A stretch of 64,000 nt of DNA from Gracilaria gracilis (taxonomy: Eukaryota; Rhodophyta; Florideophyceae; Gracilariales; Gracilariaceae), in contig JARGSG010000195.1 in assembly GCA_030374805.1 (NCBI GenBank), positions 992,001-1,056,000 on the forward strand. Reading direction: 5' to 3'. Position 1 is the first letter of the stretch. Every line of letters starts with the position of its first letter. The notes beneath the pieces are model-generated. The model was not told where the DNA came from, made no database searches, and worked only from the letters and a program-made list of their open reading frames with translations. The translations under genes and the position numbers were made by a program. Shown here piece after piece: positions 34,748 to 44,468 of this stretch.

Positions 34748-36163
34748 ATGGCCCACACCCTAGCCAGCGAAAAGGCGCTTGCCTTGCGCGAATCAGAAGA
34801 GCTGCACATCTCCATCATCGATCCAGACCAAGAGGAACAAATTCAGCGAAAGCGCGAGGAGCTGACGCAGCTGCGAGGCGGACGCGGAATTCTGCAGAAT
34901 TTGGTCGCCACCCCACCGATGCTTCGAAAGCGTAACAGAAGGTAAGTCATTCGTGTTGTCAATATCTTATCATGCAGCTACTGTCGCTCCTACCTCCCAA
35001 CTCCCAAATCGTTTCTCCGACAAACTCCTAACCCTCTGCATCTCCTCAGTAGCACGAGTACAATACGGCTTTCGGCGCCACCTACAAGACGCTTACGCAC
35101 AGGACTGCACTCAAAGGTAGACGTTTATTCTGCCGAAAAGAAAAGCAGTCCATTGGATATGCTGACAGATGATCTTCTAATTGAGATATTCAAGCATCTC
35201 CCGCGCTTTCCACACTTGCTGCGCATCAGACAAGTGTGCCGTCGCTGGCATGCCCTATCTTGTAGTCCACGGCTATGGACAAACCTTTCATTTGAGGGTC
35301 ACGAACACGTTACGTCTGCAGATCTGCAGGCGCTTTGTAAGAACACTCCTTCACTGAGAAAGCTAAGGAAACTGTCGCTGGCCAGAATTCACGGTGTTTC
35401 AGATCATGCCGTCAAGGCGATACCACGAACCGAGTGCGCAGCAACCCTACAGTCCGTGGATTTGTCATGGTGCAGCGGTGCTACTGACAAAAGCGTTGTC
35501 GAGTTCTCTAGATGCCCCGGACTCGTAGAGCTTCGGTTATCTCACTGTCGGAATGTGACTCGGCGCAGTGTGCGGATTCTAGCGGTTCGCTGTCCTCGAT
35601 TGGAAGTTTTGGACATGAACTGTATAAGTGGCGTCAGAGATTCACTGCTGGAAGTTATTGGGCAAAACTGCCCGTATCTGCGGGTTCTCAACATCGCCAA
35701 CGGGCGGTACGTGACAGACGAGGGTATCACAAGCATAGCTAACGGCTGCCCACGGTTGCAAGTCTTGGATCTGTCGTGGTGCAGTAGAGTTACAGACTGG
35801 TCTGTCACCAAAATTGCTGCCAAAATGCCCAACCTCCGGGATGTTGGGTTGTCTGAAACACGGGTTTCTGATATTGGTATCGCTGAGCTGACAAGATGCT
35901 GCAGCAAACTCGAAGTGTTACATCTTGCTCGATGCATGAATGTATCCAACAACAGCGTGGACAGTATAATTCGTTACTGCAGCAAGAGATTGACATCTCT
36001 GAACTTGGCAAGCTGTGCTCAAGTTACAGATCCGTATGTTGAGAAACTCATCTCTATGTGTCAATCACTAACATGTCTTGACGTATCAAAACTGCCGTGC
36101 CGAACCATATCGGATATGTTGGAGCGATTCACAACAGGGCGAAACATACAAGTATACTTCTGA
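34748..36163 (+). CDS. F-box/leucine-rich-repeat protein (FBXL2/20-like)
   Basis: Two exons, 34748-34941 and 35050-36163, separated by a 108-bp GT-AG intron, give 435 residues. After a charged N-terminus the F-box reads LTDDLLIEIFKHLPRFPHLL followed by RQVCRRWHALSCSPRLWTNL. About ten cysteine-containing LRRs follow, of the pattern CPRLEVLDMNCISGVRDSLL and LQVLDLSWCSRVTDWSV. F-box proteins of this kind bind SKP1 through the F-box and select substrates with the LRR arc for SCF ubiquitin ligases in nucleus or cytosol. The repeat type is that of the FBXL2/FBXL20/Grr1/AMN1 group. The C-terminus lacks a CaaX prenylation box. The substrate cannot be inferred. Confidence 0.9.
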
Positions 36164-37764
36164 TGCGTTAGAGAAGTAAGTGCTTGTGTCAAAGCAAGTG
36201 CGGGGTCTACAGGGTTCGCGCTAGTTCGTCATTTTTGGCAAAACTCTTGCAATCAATACTCAGAGGTTATTCAGGTCATTTCTAGGCCTCCGTCATTGAA
36301 TACTGACCAAGTATGTACATCAATGCTCTTACACTACCTGCACTGGCGCATGATGATTCACACCCTTGATGAAAAAGGGGTGAAGAACGTCATTTGCAAT
36401 CTGGATTGAGAGTGCAGGGACTAATACGAGTCAGGGGACTGCCCCGCCGTAATCACTATTCGCCTCTGTACAGACACGGGATGTGTTTGCGGAGCCATAT
36501 AATATTACTTCGAAGAGCTCACAGAATTCAAGACCTAAGGTTACTGAGAAGGCAGTACTGCGTGATTTAGCGATAAATAGAAATTTTGTCATACTGGAAC
36601 GACACCCTGTCTGCCGGGTTGGGACGGTGGATTAAAACATACACGGCAAAAACCCCGCCTGCAGAAGGCCGAAATAGTACGAAGGTAGTTGAGGAGCCAT
36701 TCTCTTGTGTTTCACTTTCCCTTTATGGAGTACAGTGGAATCGATGTTTGTGTTCAAAGGTAGCGGTCCCACCAACGGTACTCTGTAGCTGTCTTCTGTC
36801 CCGGTTTGAGTCTCACTCAGGTCATGGCCAAGTGGGGGTTTCTATTTAGAACACCATCAGTTTGCATGTTTGCAGTTGTCTCTTCCAGTATTTGTTTTGG
36901 GTTGACATGACAAAAGGGTGATGAGCTGTATCAGTTCTGATGCTGCTGACAACAGTTACCGAAGGTTTGTGTTCACCAAAGTTAGTCAGTTATTCTGTGA
37001 AGAACTTGCTGAAGAAAGGAATGTGATCTCTTGTCTCTCATGCGAAATTGTAAGGTTGAACTTGAGATTATTCACGTGATATCCTGATTCGTTGCTCCAC
37101 TCTCGTGCAGCCAAATTTCGTAGCGGAGCTCTGGACTTTGCCAAACTAGATCGCCTTGGCTGGAAAAAAAGCTTGGTGAAATCCAATTAGTGGGTTGACA
37201 TTCGCCAGCAGGTATCTAAGGGTTGTTAACCCCGGCCCAATATTTTGCAATAGACGATGAAGGGACTCCCGGGAACCGCGGCATGCCCCTTTTACCCTCG
37301 TACCTTGCCAATGGACCTTGTGTTTCGAGGCTGTGGGGCCCACGTCGCATTCGCATTCGATGCAAGCGCCTTCTGAGCAAAGTCGGTGAACCACCCAGCG
37401 ATCGCAATGCAAAATTTGCAGAGCTCTACCAGTTTGGATACAAAGTTGGCACTTCCTCCACGTGGAACACGTACACTACGGGATTACGTGTACATTGTGC
37501 AACTTGTCAAGTCTGGCGGTGCCACGTGAATTTCAAGTCGAACTGTGTGGTGCTTTTGCTTGCTCTCAATTGACGAGGCAGCATCCCTGCTCATCGCGAT
37601 CGGAGGTCAGCATCGGATGGTTCGACGTCAATACTGAAACAAAATCAGCGCTCCAGGGCAATAGTCTCCCTTTCGTCGGAACACAAATCAGCTCCCTTAT
37701 TGCACGGTGATCGCTTCAAATTCCTATTCCTAACTTGCGGCGATCGCCTTTGATACAAGACACG
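36164..37764. other. 1.6-kb intergenic region
   Basis: This lies between the F-box gene and the OSCP gene, both plus-strand. Plus frames at 36586-36849 and 37223-37573 and minus frames near 37150-37412 are short, overlap on both strands and carry no recognisable motif, so I do not call them. No repeat or RNA gene is seen. The OSCP promoter should lie within the last few hundred bases. Confidence 0.35.
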
Positions 37765-38415
37765 ATGTTCCGCCTCATCTCGCGAAAAGTGCCTCGCAGT
37801 GGTAACTCGCTTTTGCTTCGAAGTTTCTCTGCCGAAACTGCGGAGGTCGAGCTTCCTAAGGCTGTCGACACTGCGGGAAGGTATGCGTATGCGCTCTACA
37901 ACGCGGCGAAGAAGACAAATTCTCTCGATACCGTTATTGCCGATGTGAACACCATGCAAGACATGGTGACCAAAAATACTACCTTGCACGAGTTTCTCGT
38001 CAATCCATCGCTGCCTCGCACGGCCAAGGTTGAAACAATCACGGAGATCGTTACCAAATCGGGTTTCTCGGATACCTTCTCGAACTTCCTGATAGTCATG
38101 TCTGAAAACGGGAGGACCTCTGAAGCCTCGAAAGCCCTTACATCTTTTCAGGATATTATTGGGGCACTCAAAGGTGAGGTGGTTGTAAAGGTTACCACTA
38201 CGGTTCCATTATCAGATTGGGAACTTGCTCTCCTCAAGAAGAAAATTAAGCAGAGGTTTTTCTCCGGGAAGCCCGATGCAGAACTAACTGTCGAAACTGC
38301 GATTGACGAGGAGCTGCTGGGGGGTCTCACAATTCAAGTAGGGGATCGTTTTATGGACCTTTCTACTCGTACAGAACTTCGCAAGTTGCAAGAGGTTATT
38401 GCACAGGCGGTGTAA
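37765..38415 (+). CDS. Mitochondrial ATP synthase OSCP (delta) subunit
   Basis: 216 residues from ATG 37765; the frame extends upstream to 37735 only through a non-ATG codon. The N-terminus MFRLISRKVPRSGNSLLLRS is basic and free of acidic residues, as expected for a mitochondrial presequence. The family blocks follow: RYAYALYNAAKK, LHEFLVNPSLPRTAK (about 75-90), NFLIVMSENGR and, at the end, VDDE-like TAIDEELLGGLTIQVGDRFMD then STRTELRKLQEVI. OSCP sits on top of F1 and connects it to the peripheral stalk. No intron. It converges on RsmG with 293 bp between the stops. A plastid delta subunit is the alternative, but the overall match and presequence favour the mitochondrial protein. Confidence 0.9.
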   Translation: MFRLISRKVPRSGNSLLLRSFSAETAEVELPKAVDTAGRYAYALYNAAKKTNSLDTVIADVNTMQDMVTKNTTLHEFLVNPSLPRTAKVETITEIVTKSGFSDTFSNFLIVMSENGRTSEASKALTSFQDIIGALKGEVVVKVTTTVPLSDWELALLKKKIKQRFFSGKPDAELTVETAIDEELLGGLTIQVGDRFMDLSTRTELRKLQEVIAQAV

Positions 38416-38708
38416 AAGTAATACGACCGAGGCATTATCAGACGTTTTCCAGGCCGGGCACAAGTGAAAGTAATCGAGAAGTACTAGAGAAAGGGGGAAA
38501 GATTCGGCAGCGTTAAGTAGAATCCCTGTTATCGGTTAATCGAGCGAAAGGCTCAAGATGTCTAAAGCGAAGGCGCATATCTTTTTTCTTACTTCTAGAC
38601 TCATAGAAACGTTAGAAGTGCTCTTTACACGCGCATGTTATACGTGAAGTGGTTCCTATGCGAGGTGGTTCCTATTCATGGAGTCATACAAACGTTTCAC
38701 GAAGACGA

Positions 38709-39650
38709 CTATAAAGGAATTTTTTTTGGAGTACCTGGTCTACGAGGATACCGCGAGGGAGTGGGTCTCTCCTTTCTAATTTGGACTATGCGCTTGGCGT
38801 CCAGATCTTTGTGAAGCCCCTCTTCGTCTCCGCCCAATAAATCTTTCCAGTCATCCGGCCATGCAGGAATAACTTGTTCGATGCGACCGCCGCATAAACT
38901 TGCCGACCTTTTGGCGGCAGATATTTCTTCCAGTTGAGCATCGACCGACTTCTGTGCTATTACGCAGCCACCAACTCGTACGAACGGCAAAGTTAGTTCC
39001 GAAAGGACGCGCATCTCCGCCACAGATCTAGCGACTGCTGCACAAAATTTTTCCCTTAGATGAGCCTGAGCAAGCTCTTCCGCCCTTCCCCACTCAGATT
39101 TAACATTCTGTAGGGAAAGTTCATCGACGATCTGTTTGTGGAATTTCAGCTTCTTGCGCACGGAGTCTAAAAGAGTCAGGGACCATTCTGGGCGGGAAAC
39201 AGCCAACACCAATCCAGGAAATCCAGCTCCTGTGCCGACGTCGATGATGGCGTTGGGAGCTTCCTTATCCAAAACTGGAAGCAGAGTCATTCCGTCAATG
39301 AGATGCTTCATGATAATTCCGTGGCGGGTGCGAATTCCAGTAAGATTGTAGTGAGAACTTTCCTCGTGAAGCATTTCAGAAACCCTTAGCAACATTTTCT
39401 GTTGAGAGCTAGAAAGACCGACTCGATTTGCCACGTTCCGAAATCTGTCTAATGCCAGCGTTAGTTCCTTCTGTGAACTGGAGCATAAGCTGCTCTGGAT
39501 GGACGAAGTGTTTGAATGGCTGCATATTCGTAAACGTCCGGGGGGTGATGACACCACCGTCGGACGAAAGAAAAGGAAAGCAGAGCTAATGACAGAGGAA
39601 GGGAGGCGTCTAGACACAGAATGGGGTTGAATTGTTGGTACACAGTTCAT
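38709..39650 (-). CDS. rsmG: 16S rRNA m7G527 methyltransferase, organellar
   Basis: 313 residues from ATG 39650, with an extra N-terminal 75 residues rich in Ser, Arg and Pro that look like an organelle transit peptide. The RsmG/GidB core follows: SSHYNLTGIRTRHGIIMKHL (about 97-116), the SAM loop IDVGTGAGFPGLVLAVSRP (about 139-157), LTLLDSVRKKLKFH and VARSVAEMRVLSEL. The C-terminus RYPRRPGTPKKIPL is the family's conserved ending and is followed directly by TAG, which shows that TAG is a real stop codon in host genes. The enzyme methylates a guanine in the decoding region of small-subunit rRNA in plastid or mitochondrion. No intron. Confidence 0.92.
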   Translation of the reverse strand: MNCVPTIQPHSVSRRLPSSVISSAFLFFRPTVVSSPPGRLRICSHSNTSSIQSSLCSSSQKELTLALDRFRNVANRVGLSSSQQKMLLRVSEMLHEESSHYNLTGIRTRHGIIMKHLIDGMTLLPVLDKEAPNAIIDVGTGAGFPGLVLAVSRPEWSLTLLDSVRKKLKFHKQIVDELSLQNVKSEWGRAEELAQAHLREKFCAAVARSVAEMRVLSELTLPFVRVGGCVIAQKSVDAQLEEISAAKRSASLCGGRIEQVIPAWPDDWKDLLGGDEEGLHKDLDAKRIVQIRKERPTPSRYPRRPGTPKKIPL

Positions 39651-40228
39651 TCTCTCAGACTGCGCCAGAGGACTTCAAACCACCCCTCTAATTACCACCT
39701 GTATGTCTCCGCGGATCGCTTGAGAATCTCCTCTCTAGTGGTGCCGAGAAGAGAAAGATGATCTATGATACCCTTCTGGTATATATACGAAGGTAATACA
39801 AAGGGTTAGCTCTATGTGGAAGGCCAAAAATGTAGCTCATAATTTTCGAAAGAACTGAACGGAGTCGTGACAAACGAAAATCTTGCACAACAGTTTTGAG
39901 AAGAAGCATGATAGACTTTCCCAATCGAAGAGACGCACCATGCAATGGCACGCAGAAGGTCTTCGTCCTTGACTTCAGCTTTCTTCTACTTTTCTGTCCA
40001 AGGTTTTGGTAGTGACTACGCTCATACTTAACCACAAGCTATGCCTCTTAAGCTGTCACAAACAGGCACCCTCTTGACCCTTTTAACCCATTAACCCTTT
40101 AGCGGACAAACTGGAGTGTGAACTTCCAACGACGTGAATTATTAATTGGATATCTCAAAAAAGGAGAGAGGCGAACGAGCAACCAAGGAAGGACCAGTTT
40201 TGTGGTTCAATAAATCGAAGTTGCTTGA
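39651..40228. other. Intergenic, both neighbours on the minus strand
   Basis: This 578-bp interval lies upstream of RsmG and downstream of the sulfotransferase. A minus frame of 90 codons (40035-39763) is rich in basic residues but has no recognisable motif. The stretch ttaacccattaaccctttagc at 40084-40104 is a short imperfect tandem. Nothing else is supported. Confidence 0.3.
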
Positions 40229-41260
40229 TCACATGTATCCTTTCTCGCTCAACCAGGTTGCACACGCTGGCTCCGCGGCAACAGCACGCATACCCCTGTC
40301 AAGGAAATCCTCACTCAAGTGCTCGGTTGATCTATGTTTTGGACTCATTAAATTCGATACATGCCAGTTTACTCTCACGTCCGGGGCCCCTCCTAGTGGC
40401 ACACGCAACCGGGAAACTTCATCAAGAGTACCTCGGTAATCTTGTTCAGAGTATTTCCATGGCAGACTGGATCCCAGTCTGCGTATTAGTCGCATCAGAC
40501 TTGTTGGGGTACCATCTCCCCAACTCTCGTAGCGGATGTCAACTACTGGAACGGTAGGGCCCGCTTCACGAATGAGAGTGTTTCTTCTTCGTATGAGCGC
40601 CTGACATTGCTCTGCCCACTTCCCCTCTGATTCCCATTCCGATCTGTTCTTCGCGAACATTTTGAAAGCAGAAACAGTTTCTTCTCGGAGATCCCTGTAG
40701 CCGGTTACCAATAAGTCTACCTCTTCAGCAAATGTGTTATTGTGCGAAGGTCCGGCAAAGTCATAATATTGCTTTGCGGTATGAACCTTGACAAGAATTG
40801 AAGTTCCCATCGTCTTCAGCATTGCAATTCTGTCGTACTCTGTAACAGTACTGTTTTCTGGCACGAGTTTTGCGAGCATCCAGTTGCTACTGGCCACTGT
40901 GTTCGGGTCTCTTATTCTCATTAGCACACGCAAAATGTTGAATATAAACGTTGAACCAGTCCGAGCTCCCCCGCCGGCAACGACGAAAATTGGCCTTGGG
41001 TCACTATCGACATTGGCATTTTTCGCTGATGGCTGCCTCCTTGTGGCGTTATTAGAAACCCAAAAGGCTATGAACCAAAAAGCATGTAGAGTCCACCACA
41101 AAGAGGACAGTAGTCCCACAGTTGAAAGCAACAAGAACACACACGGATATCGCGTGAGAATTGACCGAGTTGGGAATCGCTTTCGCCAGTGGCGTATGGG
41201 ATGAACTGAGTTGCGTGTGGGATGCTCATCTGGTCCTCTCCGGGCGTAGTACCCTCCCAT
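40229..41260 (-). CDS. Type II membrane sulfotransferase-like protein
   Basis: 343 residues from ATG 41260 (the frame continues a few codons upstream with non-ATG starts). A single hydrophobic anchor lies at about residues 35-67 (CVFLLLSTVGLLSSLWWTLH and on), after a basic cytoplasmic tail, which fits a Golgi type II enzyme. VAGGGARTGSTFIFNIL matches the 5'-PSB loop that grips the PAPS 5'-phosphosulfate, and VTGYRDLREETVS matches the 3'-PB motif (RD followed by S). The late motif VRVNWHVSNLM is of unknown role. Such enzymes transfer sulfate from PAPS to polysaccharides or proteins. In red algae sulfated galactans are abundant, so a cell-wall role is possible, but substrate is inference. No intron. 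Confidence 0.75.
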   Translation of the reverse strand: MGGYYARRGPDEHPTRNSVHPIRHWRKRFPTRSILTRYPCVFLLLSTVGLLSSLWWTLHAFWFIAFWVSNNATRRQPSAKNANVDSDPRPIFVVAGGGARTGSTFIFNILRVLMRIRDPNTVASSNWMLAKLVPENSTVTEYDRIAMLKTMGTSILVKVHTAKQYYDFAGPSHNNTFAEEVDLLVTGYRDLREETVSAFKMFAKNRSEWESEGKWAEQCQALIRRRNTLIREAGPTVPVVDIRYESWGDGTPTSLMRLIRRLGSSLPWKYSEQDYRGTLDEVSRLRVPLGGAPDVRVNWHVSNLMSPKHRSTEHLSEDFLDRGMRAVAAEPACATWLSEKGYM

Positions 41261-41613
41261 GACGATCCTTCTCAGATTCGCATTCAACACAATGAGAGCA
41301 AGAACTGGAGGCTACACCGAAAAGGGGACCGGACTACTTCACTTTTGACTCAGAACCCTCAACCATGTCGGATATATGGAAATAGCATCATGATGTCAGT
41401 GTGGCCCAGAGAGAGAGAGACTTTTTCGCCGATTTCCTTTCTGATAAACGGGCCAGTTGAACCAAGCCTAAAGGATTTTTGCATCAATCACCATGGATGT
41501 TCGTGTCGCTCTCTTCCTGTTTCCCGTTTAAGTACCTTCGTATCGTACGGATTCGCAGCATCATTATGTCAGCGCTGGTCCAAAGATCTTTGTATCACAT
41601 TTGTTCCATCCAT
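41261..41613. other. Short intergenic interval
   Basis: These 353 bp hold the sulfotransferase 5' region and the 3' end of the Gemin6-like gene. A GA repeat (agagagagagag) lies at 41410-41421. Plus frames here are antisense noise. Confidence 0.3.
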
Positions 41614-42081
41614 CTAGTTCCGAACGCTGTCTGCTATATCTGACAAAATTTGATGTACTCTCGCAAGAACAGTTTCATTCCCGCTGAAGCTTGAGCTGAG
41701 ATCATAGGGCGGATTTATCCACGCAGCCCCGTCGAATAGCGAGATATACTCTTCTCCGTCTTTCGAAATAACTTTTGCATCAATCAATCTTTTTCTGAAT
41801 TCTTCAACGAGATGAAGACAAGAGAGAGAATCCTTGCGGTTATTCTGGCTTTCATGCGACATGAGAGTGGATGCCGCAACCTCTTCAACCTCTGCTTCAC
41901 TCAGTCTGAGGGAAACAACTTCTGCCTGCGAAAGAAGAACAACTGCCCCCGCACATTGAACTACCAGAGTTCCAGATTCAGGATCTATAACGTGAAGATA
42001 TCCATTCAATGGACCGCTTCGTGTTTCAACTTGGACAAATTTTCGCTCTTTTTCCGAGTGCTGAACGTAGAAGGCATCCAT
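41614..42081 (-). CDS. Gemin6-like Sm-fold protein
   Basis: 155 residues from ATG 42081. The N-terminal half (FVQVETRSGPLNGYLHVIDP, then SGTLVVQCAGAVVLLSQAEV) follows the strand pattern of a degenerate Sm fold. The C-terminal half ends WINPPYDLSSSF, then NETVLARVHQILSDI, which corresponds to the IDPPYG and EIILSRVQDLI blocks of the Gemin6 AD domain. Gemin6 pairs with Gemin7 as an Sm-like dimer in the SMN complex that loads Sm cores on snRNAs. The residues between the two halves (LVEEFRKRLIDAKVISKDGE) fit the same model. Ends in TAG. No intron. It is divergent from MED21 with a 423-bp shared promoter. An LSm12-type AD protein is the alternative. Confidence 0.65.
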   Translation of the reverse strand: MDAFYVQHSEKERKFVQVETRSGPLNGYLHVIDPESGTLVVQCAGAVVLLSQAEVVSLRLSEAEVEEVAASTLMSHESQNNRKDSLSCLHLVEEFRKRLIDAKVISKDGEEYISLFDGAAWINPPYDLSSSFSGNETVLARVHQILSDIADSVRN

Positions 42082-42504
42082 GTTTAGCAAACCATTGAGG
42101 CAGCAAATCTCTTTTAAGAGCAGTACATATTTGAATTACATTCGCATCGTGTGGATTGCAGTTGGCTCTCCAAGGATTAGCTACGAAAACCGCGGCGCTT
42201 CTTTGAACTCCAGAACGAACGTCGTGTCTTACGAAAAAACACCAACGAAGCGAGCTTTGCTATCAAATAGTCAAGGATTCCAACTGACGTTGCTACACGT
42301 ACACTTTCCTTTTTTTTGTAGTCATGTTGTAAGCCTGGGTTGCAAGTGACATGTGACATCTCAGAATTTAAATGTATGGTTTTCGAACTTACATGGGGCT
42401 CAGAGACGATACCGGGTCAAGAGGAGGAAGTGGTGAGAAACTGAACTGGACTAACAATTGTCTATATCTGCCGAACGTTCAAGGCTTCACAACGCAGGTA
42501 AAGA
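42082..42504. promoter_or_regulatory. Bidirectional promoter region, Gemin6-like / MED21
   Basis: This 423-bp interval separates two divergently read start codons. No canonical TATA box is placed suitably for either gene. The plus frame 42080-42349 is unsupported. The interval must hold both promoters unless an unseen 5' exon exists. Confidence 0.4.
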
Positions 42505-42930
42505 ATGTCCGAGAAACCTGTAGAAATGACCGACATGGATGATTTATCTCGGCTACAGAAGAAAGTGGAGGAGCTTGGTGTCAAGTTCTACGAGTGCCTA
42601 GGAGTTTTGCAGCGCGATGCCCCTCCTAGTTCTAGAGCACCTGATGAGAAAGAAGAACTCGCCAACGACGAGGCGGCTCGGAACCGACTTGCGTCACAGA
42701 TACCAGAGTTTGCCACGGATATTGTCAAATGTAGCCGCGATATTGATGCTCTCATTAACGTCATTGAGGGCAAAATGAAGCAACAAGAAGGGCAAGAGCG
42801 ATCGTTGTTGGATACAGCAAATTACGAAAGCAATCAAGCTGGAGAAGAAATGGTGGAAGCCGTTGATGATGCACAAAAGCTGCTTACAAGCGTACGAAAT
42901 CTTATCACTGCAAGAGAAAGAGAATCCTGA
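42505..42930 (+). CDS. MED21: Mediator complex subunit 21
   Basis: 141 residues, typical for MED21/Srb7 (about 130-150). The N-terminus MDDLSRLQKKVEELGVKFYE, then CLGVLQRDAPP, matches the family's first helix and the conserved GVLQ-x-x-aPP block. IPEFATDIVKCSRDIDALIN matches the second helix, which ends in the conserved D-I-D-x-L-I segment. A final long helix (EEMVEAVDDAQKLLTSVRNL) pairs with MED7 in the Mediator middle module. Mediator relays signals from transcription factors to RNA polymerase II in the nucleus. No intron. It converges on the ODC-like gene with 287 bp between stops. Confidence 0.88.
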   Translation: MSEKPVEMTDMDDLSRLQKKVEELGVKFYECLGVLQRDAPPSSRAPDEKEELANDEAARNRLASQIPEFATDIVKCSRDIDALINVIEGKMKQQEGQERSLLDTANYESNQAGEEMVEAVDDAQKLLTSVRNLITARERES

Positions 42931-43027
42931 GGTCTACGGACATCTTCGAGGAAGGAGTATAATCATACGCACTCATACGCTTCATCATATCACGTATGAA
43001 GAGGCGAACTGTTGCGATGCACGGTTG

Positions 43028-43073
43028 CATGCAACACGCAAGAGCTGTTCCATGCAACACGCAAGAGCTGTTC
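43028..43073. repeat. Perfect 23-bp tandem duplication
   Basis: The unit catgcaacacgcaagagctgttc occurs twice head-to-tail without mismatch, in the convergent 3' flank between MED21 and the ODC-like gene. It is probably a recent slippage event; no function is indicated. Confidence 0.9.
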
Positions 43074-43217
43074 ATGGTTTCTTCAGAGCGAAGCAAGTCT
43101 AGCGCATGACATGACGTTGCGGGAGAAAAACACGGAACATGTCAGAAGGAAAGTGGGCGTGGTTTGTAATTCTGGAAAGTTTGGCGCCACTCTTTCAGAA
43201 TGCAGAGACTTGCTGCT

Positions 43218-44468
43218 TTATTGAAACTCATCATCACTGAAGCAGTAAACGATGTTATTTCTCAACTGTTGATGACGATGTGCCGCAAGCGACAAGGTGT
43301 ACGCACCCATGTTTTCAAAATGAAGCCAGTCACCAGCCTCTAGCTTGGGCAGTTTCACGTCTCTGGCAATGACATCCACAGAATCGAGTGACGGCCCATG
43401 TAGATCGTATGAACACAAATGTCTAGAATTGGAGCTTTTTGTTGACAGAGGTTTGGGGACAAAGCTGGACTTCAAGATAAAAGCATCGCGAAAGGACCCT
43501 GAGACTCCATCAGCAATATGGCATCTTTTCCTATCACCGTCCAAGGTGAGAACGACCTTAACCGCTAGATTGTACGCACTAGAAACAATAAATCTACCAG
43601 GTTCGGCGATGACTCTGACGTGGGGAGGAAACAAGGAACGAATAACAGGCCGAATAGCGTCCGCAATTTGTTTAAAAGTAACGGGGGTATCACCGTCGTA
43701 GCCAGGAAAGCCACCCCCAATATCAAGCACCGATAGCTGGATACCTTGTTCTGCAGCCATGTCAAATACAGCACGTGCATCATTCAACGCCTGAATATAT
43801 GATTGCACCTGACCGCACGCGGAACCGACGTGGAACGCAACTCCAATGAGATTTAGAGAGTAGCTGTTGACGGCTTGTAGAATGGAACAGATTTCTCTAC
43901 CAAGCTCTGCACCAAACTTTGAACTGAGAGGGCATAAAGAATGTGAATCGTCAACAGCGATGCGCAGTAAAAGTCTGGCATTGGGATAAGTAGCATGAAT
44001 CTTAACAAGTTCATCGACACTGTCAAAAGTCATCAACGAAGCGCCTAACGAACGCATGTACTTGATATCTTCGACAAGCTTGTACGGGTTGGCGAATATC
44101 ACACGTTGATCAAGAGCCTGGCCACCGTGTGGAGTGCGCAACGCATCTTTAACGAGATCGATTTCATGGCGCGATGCGCAGTCGAATGATAGTCCAACGC
44201 GGGCCAAAAAGGTTATGAGAACAGGATCTGGGTTGCATTTGACGGCATAGTACGGGGTTATATCCGGCAGCAAGGTATGAAACAGATTGACCTGTTTGAG
44301 CACTACAGATAGATCAGCGGCATATATAGTAGAATGTGAACGATGAAGCAGAGCGCTGAGCAACTGCTGAGGCGTGGCACTGGTGACGGACGGAAAATGA
44401 AGTTGAGGGAGGGTGCGAAAAGCGTTTTGCGTGTGCTGTGAACCCGGCGATAATAGCGGAGCAATCAT
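43218..44468 (-). CDS. Ornithine decarboxylase-like protein with altered active site
   Basis: 416 residues, no intron. The fold-III PLP enzyme motifs are present: YYAVKCNPDP with the PLP lysine at 77, LSFDCASRHEI, HVGSACG, DIGGGFPGYDG (glycine-rich phosphate loop), AEPGRF and HFENMGAYT with Tyr390. The aspartate of the ADG-x-x-GSF block is at 320. In ODC the dimer-contributed catalytic cysteine lies in GPTCD-G-x-D; here the same place reads GPSLDSVD with Leu361. That cysteine is needed for normal decarboxylation, so this protein may be a slow or altered decarboxylase, or a non-catalytic antizyme-inhibitor-like homologue. ODC makes putrescine from ornithine in the cytosol. Another basic-amino-acid decarboxylase remains possible. 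Confidence 0.82.
   Translation of the reverse strand: MIAPLLSPGSQHTQNAFRTLPQLHFPSVTSATPQQLLSALLHRSHSTIYAADLSVVLKQVNLFHTLLPDITPYYAVKCNPDPVLITFLARVGLSFDCASRHEIDLVKDALRTPHGGQALDQRVIFANPYKLVEDIKYMRSLGASLMTFDSVDELVKIHATYPNARLLLRIAVDDSHSLCPLSSKFGAELGREICSILQAVNSYSLNLIGVAFHVGSACGQVQSYIQALNDARAVFDMAAEQGIQLSVLDIGGGFPGYDGDTPVTFKQIADAIRPVIRSLFPPHVRVIAEPGRFIVSSAYNLAVKVVLTLDGDRKRCHIADGVSGSFRDAFILKSSFVPKPLSTKSSNSRHLCSYDLHGPSLDSVDVIARDVKLPKLEAGDWLHFENMGAYTLSLAAHRHQQLRNNIVYCFSDDEFQ

Noticed and set aside
37223-37573. 116-codon plus frame between the F-box and OSCP genes
   Set aside because: No recognisable motif, no suitable promoter, and similarly long frames lie on the opposite strand.
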